Below, piece after piece: positions 1 through 6,878 of a stretch of 19,537 nucleotides of DNA. The translations under genes were made by a program, and so were the position numbers. A model generated the notes under the pieces. It was given only the letters and a program-made list of their open reading frames with translations, searched no databases and was not told the origin of the DNA. The stretch comes from Bacteroidales bacterium (GTDB lineage Bacteria > Bacteroidota > Bacteroidia > Bacteroidales > Paludibacteraceae): NCBI GenBank assembly GCA_900767595.1, contig CAAFZS010000057.1, forward strand, positions 1 through 19,537, given 5' to 3'. Numbering within the stretch: position 1 is the first letter of the stretch; each line of letters begins with the position of its first letter.

Positions 1-180
1 CCCGTGGTGCGCGTGGACACAGTCTTTGTGGAACGTTGGCGCACGCAGTATTTACCCGAACCGGCAAAACCCGTTCCTCGGTTCTACAAGGATTGCACCA
101 TTGGGTTTTGGATGTTATTACTCTTTCTATTAGGAAGTATAGCACTGACAATAATAAAGAAAATCTACCTGAGAAGGTAG
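1..180 (+). CDS. C-terminal part of a small membrane-anchored protein, unrecognised
   Basis: An open frame enters the window at base 1 and stops at the TAG at 178-180, giving the last 59 residues of a protein whose start lies outside. The visible part has a polar stretch (VDTVFVERWRTQYLPEP) followed by one strongly hydrophobic segment (about residues 37-52, GFWMLLLFLLGSIALT) and a short basic tail (KKIYLRR). This suggests a protein held in the inner membrane by a C-terminal helix with the polar part on the outer side; that topology is inference. The style is like small proteins of Bacteroidota prophages and integrative elements, but I cannot name a family. It converges with the yigZ-type gene, leaving only 14 bases between the two stops. 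Confidence 0.55.
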   Translation, partial: PVVRVDTVFVERWRTQYLPEPAKPVPRFYKDCTIGFWMLLLFLLGSIALTIIKKIYLRR

Positions 181-193
181 GAAGATGTTTTTT
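165..193 (+). terminator. Possible weak terminator hairpin between convergent genes
   Basis: A perfect 6-bp stem (CTACCT / AGGTAG, 165-170 with 175-180) closes a GAGA tetraloop and includes the stop codon of the partial gene. A run of six T follows at 188-193, seven bases after the stem. The gap before the T run is longer than in a classic intrinsic terminator, so this is tentative. Confidence 0.3.
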
Positions 194-194
194 G

Positions 195-545
195 TTACTT
201 CGCTAACGCTAACTTGGTGGCTTCGCGGTAGGCGACCATCAAGCCGCCGGTGCCGAGGAGAGTGCCACCGAAATACCTGACCACGACCACCAACATCTTA
301 TCCACACCCGCACTATCCATCGCCCGTAGGATAGGGAGCCCTGCCGTGCCGTGCGGCTCGCCATCGTCCTTTGTGCGCCAGAGGTCCGGACCTAAACGAT
401 AAGCATAACACACGTGACGCGCATCGTGGTACTTCTTCTTATACCACTCGATACGCGCCTTTGCCTCCTCTTCAGTAGCAATGGTCTCTGCAAAACTAAG
501 GAACTTACTCCCGCGGTCTTTGTATATGCCCGTTCCCTGTACCAT
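195..545 (-). CDS. YigZ/IMPACT family protein (UPF0029), single-domain form
   Basis: This 116-residue protein matches the N-terminal domain of the YigZ/IMPACT family. Visible hallmarks are KDRGSKFLSFA near residue 10, DARHVCYAYRLG (about 41-52), KDDGEPHGTAGLPIL (about 59-73) and VVVVRYFGGTLLGTGGLMVAYR (about 85-106). Bacterial members are usually about 200 residues, with a second C-terminal ferredoxin-like domain (DUF1949). Here the protein ends right after the first domain, and it also lacks the usual 15-25 residues before the GxYK motif. The ATG at 543-545 lies one base downstream of the prfB stop, so translation is probably coupled. Eukaryotic IMPACT is a translation regulator; the bacterial role is not settled. 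Placement next to a release factor fits a ribosome-related job, but this is inference. Confidence 0.85.
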   Translation of the reverse strand: MVQGTGIYKDRGSKFLSFAETIATEEEAKARIEWYKKKYHDARHVCYAYRLGPDLWRTKDDGEPHGTAGLPILRAMDSAGVDKMLVVVVRYFGGTLLGTGGLMVAYREATKLALAK

Positions 546-546
546 C

Positions 547-1653
547 TTAATCGGGGAACTGCATGAGATAAGCCTTAATGAAAGCGTCTAAATCACCGTC
601 CATCACGGCATCGACATTGTGCGTCTCGTAGTTCGTGCGGTGGTCCTTCACCCGACGGTCATCAAATACATAACTGCGGATCTGCGAACCCCACTCAATC
701 TTCTTCTTACCCGCCTCGACCTTAGCCGCCGCCTGACGGCGTTTCTCCAACTCCAACTCATACAACTGCGAACGCAAATGACGCAATGCGTTCTCGCGGT
801 TCTTGGGTTGGTCACGGGTCTCGGTGTTCTCAATGACAATCTCATCGGGCTGACCCGTCAACACGTTGATAAACTTATAATGCAGACGCACACCAGACTC
901 CACCTTGTTCACGTTCTGTCCACCTGCACCCGACGAGCGGAAGGTATCCCAACTAATCCCTGCGGGATCGACCTTAATATCAATACTATCATCAATCAAC
1001 GGTACTACAAACACCGACGCAAACGAGGTCATTCGCTTGCCTTGAGCGTTATAGGGACTGACACGCACCAAACGGTGAACACCGTTCTCCGACTTGAGAT
1101 AACCATAAGCCATCTCTCCCTCTACATTGAAAGTGACCGTCTTGATACCTGCTGCATCGCCCTCTTGGTAGTTAGAAACCGTGACCTTATAATCGTGCTT
1201 CTCGCAATAACGCTGATACATTCGCATCAACTGCTCTGCCCAGTCCTGTGCCTCCGTCCCGCCTGCACCACTGACAATCTTCAGCACCGCCGGCATCGAG
1301 TCTTCCTCGTGCGAAAGCATATTCTTCATCTCCAGATCCTCCACCTCTTGCAACGCCTTAGCATATGCCTCATCGACCTCGGCTTCGGTGACGAGTTCGT
1401 CCTTGAAGAAGTCAAAAGCCAGTTGCAGTTCGTTGGCGGAAGCTTCTACGCCCTCGTAACCTTCAATCCAGCGCTTGATGTTCTTGACTTTCTTTAACTG
1501 CGCTTCGGCGGCTTTGGCATCGTCCCAGAATCCGGGAGCCTGCGTGTGCAACTCCTCTTCGGTTAATTGCATACGTTTCTCGTCAATGGCGAGATACTGC
1601 TTTAAGTGTTCGGTACGGACCTGGATGTCCTTAAGTTGTTCTATCGTTATCAT
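547..1653 (-). CDS. prfB: Peptide chain release factor 2
   Basis: This 368-residue class I release factor recognises UGA and UAA stop codons and triggers peptidyl-tRNA hydrolysis in the ribosome. The GGQ catalytic loop is at residues 244-246 (SGAGGQNVNKVESG). The codon-recognition tripeptide is SPY at 199-201 within VRVSPYNAQGKRMTSF, where E. coli RF2 has SPF; I recall SPY as usual for this phylum. Many prfB genes carry a programmed +1 frameshift with an in-frame TGA after about 25 codons. Here the matching place (QYLAID, residues 19-24, near base 1590) reads straight through without TGA, so no autoregulatory frameshift exists. The start codon overlaps the upstream lipoprotein stop as ATGA (1650-1653), which indicates translational coupling. 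Confidence 0.97.
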   Translation of the reverse strand: MITIEQLKDIQVRTEHLKQYLAIDEKRMQLTEEELHTQAPGFWDDAKAAEAQLKKVKNIKRWIEGYEGVEASANELQLAFDFFKDELVTEAEVDEAYAKALQEVEDLEMKNMLSHEEDSMPAVLKIVSGAGGTEAQDWAEQLMRMYQRYCEKHDYKVTVSNYQEGDAAGIKTVTFNVEGEMAYGYLKSENGVHRLVRVSPYNAQGKRMTSFASVFVVPLIDDSIDIKVDPAGISWDTFRSSGAGGQNVNKVESGVRLHYKFINVLTGQPDEIVIENTETRDQPKNRENALRHLRSQLYELELEKRRQAAAKVEAGKKKIEWGSQIRSYVFDDRRVKDHRTNYETHNVDAVMDGDLDAFIKAYLMQFPD

Positions 1654-2480
1654 TCGAGTCGAATTGTATCAGCTAAAATTTCTGTTGTTAAATTGTTTTG
1701 TTCGTAACCTACCGCATAGGTGATAATCGTATCTCCGACATGCAGATCATCCTCATCGTACCAATCGAAGATGGCTAAGGTTGAGGGACCTTTCTGTAAA
1801 GCCTGATTGATGAAACCATATTCCTCGTAGGTGGAAATGATGCTCATAGCATAATAGTCTATCGATCCTGCATAATCCCTGCGTAACTCGTCGAGAGAAA
1901 TAAAATCGCGCAGATACGTGTAGTCATTATTGCTCGGCGTGTAATAGACGGTATCATTATCAATGCGCATCTCTACCGCCAAGTCATCATGCCAAATCTT
2001 CTTCGTAGTGGTAAACGGATACAGAACAAGGGGCAGGATAGGGGTCTTATCCCTGTTCCTTAGACGCATGCAGTAGAAATAACATTGCGTTTCGGGCGGG
2101 AGCGTCGAAGTAACGCAGTCATATAATCCGTGGTAATACAAAAACTCGTCATCGTACGAGATACCGCGTTTGTCCAACTCGGCTTTGACATTGTCGTAAT
2201 AACGCATAATAGAGTCGGCTATGCCCTGTTCTCCCCACTTGTTGTAGTCCGCCACGGTGACGGCATTCGCAAAGTAGAAAAACTCATTGTTGATGGGCGC
2301 AACCTCAAACGTAGCCATGTTACTGCGAATAATCTTCGGGGTAATCATAAAGGTGTCCTCCTTGACCGTTTCCTTGTGGCAGGAAGTGAGGAGCAAGATG
2401 ACCGCTAACGCTGAAAGACCGCTGCGCTGTAAGACCGCTGTCGCTGTAAGACCGCTGTGCTGAAAGATATTCTTTTTCAT
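1650..2480 (-). CDS. Unrecognised lipoprotein with a duplicated signal-peptide segment
   Basis: A 276-residue protein with a lipoprotein signal peptide: MKKN start, hydrophobic core and an LLTSC lipobox with the lipidated Cys at position 34. The mature part (about 243 residues) is acidic and rich in Tyr and Asp, with no transmembrane segment and no enzyme motif that I recognise. The N-terminal 28 residues are odd: an 11-residue block (QxSGLxAxAVx) occurs twice in tandem, at residues 7-17 and 18-28. Removing one copy would leave a normal-length leader. It lies two bases after the stop of the lipase-like lipoprotein gene and overlaps prfB by ATGA, so it belongs to the five-gene minus-strand unit. 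An envelope location is well supported; function is unknown. Confidence 0.85.
   Translation of the reverse strand: MKKNIFQHSGLTATAVLQRSGLSALAVILLLTSCHKETVKEDTFMITPKIIRSNMATFEVAPINNEFFYFANAVTVADYNKWGEQGIADSIMRYYDNVKAELDKRGISYDDEFLYYHGLYDCVTSTLPPETQCYFYCMRLRNRDKTPILPLVLYPFTTTKKIWHDDLAVEMRIDNDTVYYTPSNNDYTYLRDFISLDELRRDYAGSIDYYAMSIISTYEEYGFINQALQKGPSTLAIFDWYDEDDLHVGDTIITYAVGYEQNNLTTEILADTIRLE
2397..2462 (-). repeat. Tandem repeat of 33 nt (16+17 nt half units) inside a signal peptide
   Basis: On the coding strand four related units begin with CAGC and contain AGCGGTC. Their lengths are 16, 17, 16 and 17 nt; the last is the most diverged. Two half units make 33 nt, or 11 codons, so the pair of full units keeps the reading frame while a change by a single half unit would shift it. 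Confidence 0.85.
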
Positions 2481-2482
2481 AA

Positions 2483-3769
2483 TTAATCTAATTTAGAGGC
2501 AACTTTAAAAATAAACTTAATCGCACCTTTGGTGTGAGGACCATAGAGGGCAAAATCGTATTCGATTTTGGGCTCCTCGCCAAAGTAATAGGCATCACGG
2601 AACTGCTTTTGTACAAGCTGCGAATTGATGAAAGGTACCGTGTCGTCATCCTCCGAGTGGAACATGTAAACAGGAGCCTTGGGCACAAAATACGTAGGCA
2701 GACTGTTGGCCTGCAACTCTTGATAGAAGCGCATAGTTTCCGGTTTGGACTTGTCAATAGCATCTTCCGTAAGCAACTGCTTCAAACTATTGCAGTTGAT
2801 GAGCGTATTGATCTGCTTAATCGTATATTTCTTCGAATTGAGCCACTCGTTATAGTTATTGAGCAACTTCTCTTTGAAGAAATAACTCATCTCCAACGGC
2901 TTGGACATTCCCATCGACATACCTTGAATAATCAACGGAATAGCCGCAGGAATACCCGTGATATCCTTCTTAACACTGAAATCGTACGTGCGCGCCACAT
3001 CGTAAGGACCTGCACCCGCGTAGTTCTTCTTGATCTTCAGATCGGTATTGAGTTCGTTCTCCAACATATACTGCACATACATCGTGGTGGCACCTCCCTG
3101 CGAGTAACCGCAAAGGATAATACTATCCGAGGCGCATTTGAGTCCGCGCTTTTGAAGCAAGGCCCGAGAGGCAAGTCCCATATCTATAACGTTTCGTGCC
3201 GTGGTACGCGCCTGCAAATAAGGGTGAATACTATCGCGTGTTACACCATAACCGATATAGTCGGCAATAGCCACCGCATAACCCATGGTCGCAAAGATTC
3301 CTTCCGGATTGAAACTCTCACTCGGACTCTCGTGGTTAGCACCAATCGTATAGTGACTGACAATAATGAGATTCTTTATCTTCCCGTCCGTCGGGTACAT
3401 CAGTTTACCCGATACTTTAATCGGCTTACCATCGATATCTACACTCCAGTACGTACCCGATACTTGGTGAATCTGACGATACATAGCGGTCTCAAACAAA
3501 CGAAGGAACATCACCGTCAACGGAACCGACGTGGCTTTGTTCGGTCCTATCTCTGCCGGCTCGTCATTGTACTCCTCTAACGGAGCAAACGGATTGGCAT
3601 CCTCAATGTCAATGTCACCCTCCAAAATAGGAACGAGTACCTTGCCCTTATTATCGGTACTGAAATCTATATCGTATTCAATCCCCTTGGGACCGCAGGA
3701 GGTCATCGCCAACGCGATGGCCATTGATAGAATGATGGATTGATGAATGATGGATTGATTCTTTTTCAT
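2483..3769 (-). CDS. Secretory-lipase-like alpha/beta hydrolase lipoprotein
   Basis: This 428-residue lipoprotein has an SPII leader ending in AMTSC (Cys25) and an alpha/beta hydrolase fold. The nucleophile elbow is GYSQGG with Ser223. An acid-containing turn SEDDDTVPF lies near residues 373-380, and the likely catalytic His is His412 in YGPHTKG. The arrangement resembles the secretory lipase family (LIP, first known from Candida) and related esterases, so the substrate may be a lipid or other ester; that is inferred from the family. I chose the ATG at 3767-3769 (MKKN) over the one at 3775 because it gives a standard leader; both are in frame. The leader carries a duplicated QSII(H) block. 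The gene sits between an outer-membrane barrel gene and a second lipoprotein gene, with gaps of 12 and 2 bases. Confidence 0.85.
   Translation of the reverse strand: MKKNQSIIHQSIILSMAIALAMTSCGPKGIEYDIDFSTDNKGKVLVPILEGDIDIEDANPFAPLEEYNDEPAEIGPNKATSVPLTVMFLRLFETAMYRQIHQVSGTYWSVDIDGKPIKVSGKLMYPTDGKIKNLIIVSHYTIGANHESPSESFNPEGIFATMGYAVAIADYIGYGVTRDSIHPYLQARTTARNVIDMGLASRALLQKRGLKCASDSIILCGYSQGGATTMYVQYMLENELNTDLKIKKNYAGAGPYDVARTYDFSVKKDITGIPAAIPLIIQGMSMGMSKPLEMSYFFKEKLLNNYNEWLNSKKYTIKQINTLINCNSLKQLLTEDAIDKSKPETMRFYQELQANSLPTYFVPKAPVYMFHSEDDDTVPFINSQLVQKQFRDAYYFGEEPKIEYDFALYGPHTKGAIKFIFKVASKLD
3731..3757 (-). repeat. Short tandem repeat (15-nt unit) in the lipase-like signal peptide
   Basis: The 12-mer CAATCCATCATT occurs twice on the coding strand, separated by CAT (period 15 nt). 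It encodes QSIIH-QSII just after MKKN. The two copies are identical at DNA level, which points to a recent duplication. Confidence 0.85.
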
Positions 3770-3781
3770 AATCATAACTAA

Positions 3782-4402
3782 TTAAAATCGATAACCTACA
3801 GAGGCGGAGAATAAACGGGAGGCAACCATGTAGAAGTCCGTCAGACTGCTCATGGCGTTGAGCCCGCCAAGCTCAACCGTACCAAACCAATGGTCATTAC
3901 CGACCTGCACTCCTAATGCCGTGATCTCAATCACCGGTGCACAAGCCGTCTTCTGCCCGCGGAAATTGAGTTCGCTACCGCCATTGATGAGCAGACCGCA
4001 ACCTATCTCCGAATACAAGTTGACGTACTTAGACCAGAAATAAGTGAACCTCACTTCCGGAATAAGACACACGTTAAAGAAGTTCTCATTCGTCTTCCAC
4101 TCTGCCGGGCAGTCGGTAAAGGGGATATTATCTTTACTTTTCTGCCAGAGCACGTGCTCATAGTCAAAATCCAGTCCTGCACTCAGCCAAGGCAGGAACC
4201 GATACTGGTACGTGGCGAAGATGTGACCCGTATAGCGGTAGTTACCCGTATAATGGTCCGCATGGTACATCGCCGTTTCAAACTGCATGTCACCCCAACC
4301 GAGACGAACCTCGTGCCGGTCAAGGCAAATGCTGTCCTTTGTCATCGCACCCAAACTAAGGCACGCACAAAGGGTAAAAAGAAGAAGAAATGTCCGTTTC
4401 AT
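3782..4402 (-). CDS. Small outer-membrane beta-barrel protein
   Basis: This 206-residue protein has a cleavable signal peptide (MKRTFLLLFTLCACLSLGA) and then alternating polar and aromatic strands typical of an 8-stranded barrel. Examples are YRYTGHIFATYQYRFLPWLSAGLDFDYE and VRFTYFWSKYVNLYSEIGCGLL. It ends in SVGYRF; a terminal Phe is the usual recognition signal for the BAM complex. Such barrels resemble the OmpW/OmpX-like porin-family proteins common in Bacteroidota, but no specific substrate can be read from the sequence. It is the first gene of the minus-strand unit, directly behind the promoter at 4426-4457, which leaves a leader of about 20 nt. Confidence 0.8.
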   Translation of the reverse strand: MKRTFLLLFTLCACLSLGAMTKDSICLDRHEVRLGWGDMQFETAMYHADHYTGNYRYTGHIFATYQYRFLPWLSAGLDFDYEHVLWQKSKDNIPFTDCPAEWKTNENFFNVCLIPEVRFTYFWSKYVNLYSEIGCGLLINGGSELNFRGQKTACAPVIEITALGVQVGNDHWFGTVELGGLNAMSSLTDFYMVASRLFSASVGYRF

Positions 4403-4425
4403 ATAGATTTTTTCAATTCAGCGTG

Positions 4426-4457
4426 CAAAATTACAAAAAAATTTGCACATATCCAAA
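4426..4457 (-). promoter_or_regulatory. Bacteroidota-type promoter for the barrel-lipoprotein-prfB unit
   Basis: On the minus strand a -33 element TTTG (4454-4457) is followed after exactly 20 nt by TAATTTTG (4426-4433), which fits the TAnnTTTG -7 consensus. The predicted transcript starts near 4422, about 20 nt before the ATG. Its -33 box lies inside the A-rich spacer of the opposing + strand promoter. Confidence 0.75.
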
Positions 4458-4473
4458 AAAAAGTGTAACTTTG
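4442..4473 (+). promoter_or_regulatory. Bacteroidota-type promoter for the DUF349-ftsE-aroK-sufE unit
   Basis: TTTG at 4442-4445 and TAACTTTG at 4466-4473 are separated by 20 nt, matching the family consensus. The spacer carries an eight-A run followed by GTG. The predicted start is near 4477, so the first ATG (4484) would leave a leader of only about 7 nt. Confidence 0.8.
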
Positions 4474-4483
4474 TGCCGATTTT

Positions 4484-5917
4484 ATGAAAAAACCGCAAGG
4501 TGTACTTATGGAAAACGAAGAACTAACACTCGTTGACGAGTTGAAAACTCTGGTAGAAGGATTAGCAGAAGCATCTGCTGATGCCATCTTAGAAGCAAAG
4601 GAACAGGTAGAACAATTGAAAAATCAGTTCTACCGAGTAAGCAATTTTACGGAAGAGGCGGAAAAACAATTCCGCGACCTGCTCCAAATCTACAAAACCA
4701 AACGCGCTGAGGTGAACAAAGCCACCGAAGAGCAGATGGCGCAGAACCTCCTCCGTAAAGAGAACATCCTCGAACAGATGAAGGTGATGGCTGAGGCTGA
4801 GACCGCCGATGTGATGGCGAACCTCAAGAAGATGCGCGAACTGCAAGCCGAATGGAAATCCATCGGTGCCGTCCCTCAACCGAAAGTGCAAGCCTTGTGG
4901 AAACAATATCAACTCTACCAAGAGCAGTTCTACGACCTCGTGAAGATCAATGTCGAACTGCGTGACCTCGACTTCAAAAAGAACCTCGAACTCAAAACCG
5001 TTCTATGCGAAGCCGCAGAGCGCCTGAAGGATAACCCGAACATCGTGGAAGCCAACCGCGCCTTGCAACAACTGCACGACGAATGGGTGGAGATAGGTCC
5101 CGTGGCTCGCGAACTGCGCGAGGATATATGGAACCGCTTCAAAGAGGCGTCCTCTGTCATCAATAAGAAGCACCAAGCCTACTTCGATGAACTGCACGCC
5201 AAAGAGGGTGCTAACCTCGAAGCTAAGAAAGCCCTTATCGAGAAACTCAAAATGATAGACGTAGAAAAAATCTCTTCCAATAAGGGTTGGGACGAGGCAG
5301 CCAAACAAGTGCAAGCCATCCAAGAAGAGTGGCGCACCATCGGTTTTGCTCCAAAGAAACAGAACCAAGCCATCTACGAGGAGTATCGCCAAGCTTGTGA
5401 CGCGTTCTTTAAAGCCAAGACATCGTTCTATAAACAACTGCGTGACGAGTTCAGCGAGAATATGAAACGCAAGAAAGAACTCATCGCTAAAGCGCAAGAG
5501 TTGCAATCCAGTACCGCTTGGAAAGAGACCTCCGATGCTCTCATCGCCCTGCAAAAAGAGTGGAAGACCATCGGTCCTGTAGCGCGTAAGTACAGCGACG
5601 AACTGTGGAAACAGTTTACCGACATCTGCGACGGGTTCTTCAATGCCCGCAGGGAACAGGAGAAAGAGCAACGCGCTAAGAACCAGGAAGCCCGTACCAA
5701 GAATGCTATCCAATCCGGCGACCGCAATAAACTCATGCGCATGTACGAGCACTTAACGCAAGAAATCAAGACGGCGGAGAACAACATCCTCTTCTTCAGC
5801 GGTAAGTCGAAGAGCGCTAACCAACTGATGGATAGCATGCAGAAGAAGATTGACCAACTCAAGAAAGAACTCGCTGACATAGAGGCGAAGATCATTGCTA
5901 TTGATGAAGCTGATTGA
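4484..5917 (+). CDS. DUF349 repeat protein (long helical coiled-coil)
   Basis: This 477-residue, highly charged and largely helical protein carries four DUF349 repeats. Each is marked by a WxxIG motif followed by a conserved Trp or Tyr about ten residues later: EWKSIG (about 123), EWVEIG (about 200), EWRTIG (about 281) and EWKTIG (about 359). The C-terminal 60 residues are predicted coiled coil. DUF349 proteins are widespread in Bacteroidota but have no settled function there; some actinobacterial members act in DNA repair. No signal peptide is present, so it is probably cytoplasmic. A second ATG at 4508 (MENEELTL) is preceded by AAGG with good spacing and could be the true start, because the first ATG lies only about 10 nt after the -7 box. 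The 3' end overlaps the ftsE start. Confidence 0.9.
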   Translation: MKKPQGVLMENEELTLVDELKTLVEGLAEASADAILEAKEQVEQLKNQFYRVSNFTEEAEKQFRDLLQIYKTKRAEVNKATEEQMAQNLLRKENILEQMKVMAEAETADVMANLKKMRELQAEWKSIGAVPQPKVQALWKQYQLYQEQFYDLVKINVELRDLDFKKNLELKTVLCEAAERLKDNPNIVEANRALQQLHDEWVEIGPVARELREDIWNRFKEASSVINKKHQAYFDELHAKEGANLEAKKALIEKLKMIDVEKISSNKGWDEAAKQVQAIQEEWRTIGFAPKKQNQAIYEEYRQACDAFFKAKTSFYKQLRDEFSENMKRKKELIAKAQELQSSTAWKETSDALIALQKEWKTIGPVARKYSDELWKQFTDICDGFFNARREQEKEQRAKNQEARTKNAIQSGDRNKLMRMYEHLTQEIKTAENNILFFSGKSKSANQLMDSMQKKIDQLKKELADIEAKIIAIDEAD

Positions 5918-6563
5918 TTATAAAAACGTTGAATTAGACCAAACCGAACAGGTCGTTCTCAGAAATGTCAATGTCGAAATCGGTTCCGGCGAATGGGTCT
6001 ATCTGTGGGGTAGAGTAGGTTCCGGCAAATCGACTTTCCTCAAATCCCTCTATGGAGCCCTCCCTATTGCTGACGGACAAGCCGTAGTGCTCAACTACGA
6101 CCTCTCGCGTCTGCGTCGTCGCGATTTACCTTACTTGCGTCGGCGGATGGGAATCATCTTCCAAGACTATCAACTTATTCCTGACCGCTCGGTGGAGGAG
6201 AACCTGCTGTTTGTACTACGTGCCACGGGTTGGAAGAACAAACAACTTATGCAAGAGCACGTTCACGAGGTCTTGAAACAAGTCAGTATGGACACGAAAG
6301 GCTATAAGATGCCCCACCAACTATCCGGTGGTGAACAGCAACGTGTAGCCATCGCGCGTGCCCTGCTCAACTCCCCCGAAATGATCCTTGCCGACGAACC
6401 TACAGGTAACCTCGACCCCGATACAGGAGCGGAGATCATCGAACTGCTTCATAGTATCAGCCAAGCAGGGATAGCAGTGATTATCTCTACCCATAACCCT
6501 GCGTGGTTAACTGCGTATCCGGGACGCAAACTCGTCTTTGAGAACAGCACTATCACCGAATAA
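5904..6563 (+). CDS. ftsE: FtsE-type ABC transporter ATPase
   Basis: This 219-residue ABC ATPase has Walker A GRVGSGKST (36-44), a Q-loop at Q87 in IIFQDYQLI, signature LSGGEQQRV from 140, Walker B ILADEPT (Asp164, Glu165) and the switch His197 in ISTHN. Length, the missing extra domains and the LADEPTGNLD block fit FtsE, which with the membrane protein FtsX links the divisome to cell-wall hydrolases. No ftsX is present in this window; in Bacteroidota it often lies elsewhere. LolD/MacB-type ATPases share these motifs and remain an alternative. I chose the ATG at 5904, which overlaps the DUF349 stop by 14 nt, over the TTG at 5895. Confidence 0.85.
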   Translation: MKLIDYKNVELDQTEQVVLRNVNVEIGSGEWVYLWGRVGSGKSTFLKSLYGALPIADGQAVVLNYDLSRLRRRDLPYLRRRMGIIFQDYQLIPDRSVEENLLFVLRATGWKNKQLMQEHVHEVLKQVSMDTKGYKMPHQLSGGEQQRVAIARALLNSPEMILADEPTGNLDPDTGAEIIELLHSISQAGIAVIISTHNPAWLTAYPGRKLVFENSTITE

Positions 6564-6878
6564 ATGAAGGATCTGATAATCGAGATGATGATGGTGGTCA
6601 CGTCCTTAAATGGACAACCGGTGACCGAGGTGGAGACCGATACTTATAGCCGTATCCGTATGGCGGACAGTTGTTATGTGGAGGTGGTGACTTATCCCGA
6701 CTCTTTTCTCGTCGTCCAAACCGCCTGCGTTCCTATCTGTAACTCGCGCGTACGCGTATATAATAAGGAGTGGCAGTTGATTCACGAGGTAGAACCTACC
6801 GTCAACAGCACGCTTCCTTTTGCCTACTTCCAAAACGATACCTTGGTGTGGAAGGATAATGAGGTGATCGAACAATGA
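6564..6878 (+). CDS. Small DUF3256-like protein
   Basis: This 104-residue protein starts directly after the ftsE stop and overlaps aroK by ATGA (6875-6878), so it is embedded in the operon and probably translationally coupled. The middle (DTYSRIRMADSCYVEVVTY... VVQTACVPICNSRVRVYNKEW) resembles the C-terminal half of DUF3256, a Bacteroidota family of about 200 residues. This copy would be a short form without the N-terminal half and without a signal peptide. I recognise the resemblance only from memory, and no catalytic motif is visible. Two cysteines (ACVPIC, spaced by four) could matter structurally. Function is unknown. Confidence 0.7.
   Translation: MKDLIIEMMMVVTSLNGQPVTEVETDTYSRIRMADSCYVEVVTYPDSFLVVQTACVPICNSRVRVYNKEWQLIHEVEPTVNSTLPFAYFQNDTLVWKDNEVIEQ

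Noticed and set aside
619..1497. 292-codon open frame on the + strand antisense to prfB
   Set aside because: prfB is certain on the other strand; the antisense product has no recognisable motif and is rich in Leu, His and Arg as expected from a codon-biased shadow.
2534..3580. 348-codon open frame antisense to the lipase-like gene
   Set aside because: The minus-strand hydrolase has a full set of motifs and a leader; the antisense product has none and no promoter or ribosome-binding context.
5003..5752. 249-codon open frame antisense to the DUF349 gene
   Set aside because: It mirrors the repetitive charged codons of the DUF349 protein; apparent hydrophobic stretches are complements of Glu/Lys/Gln codons.
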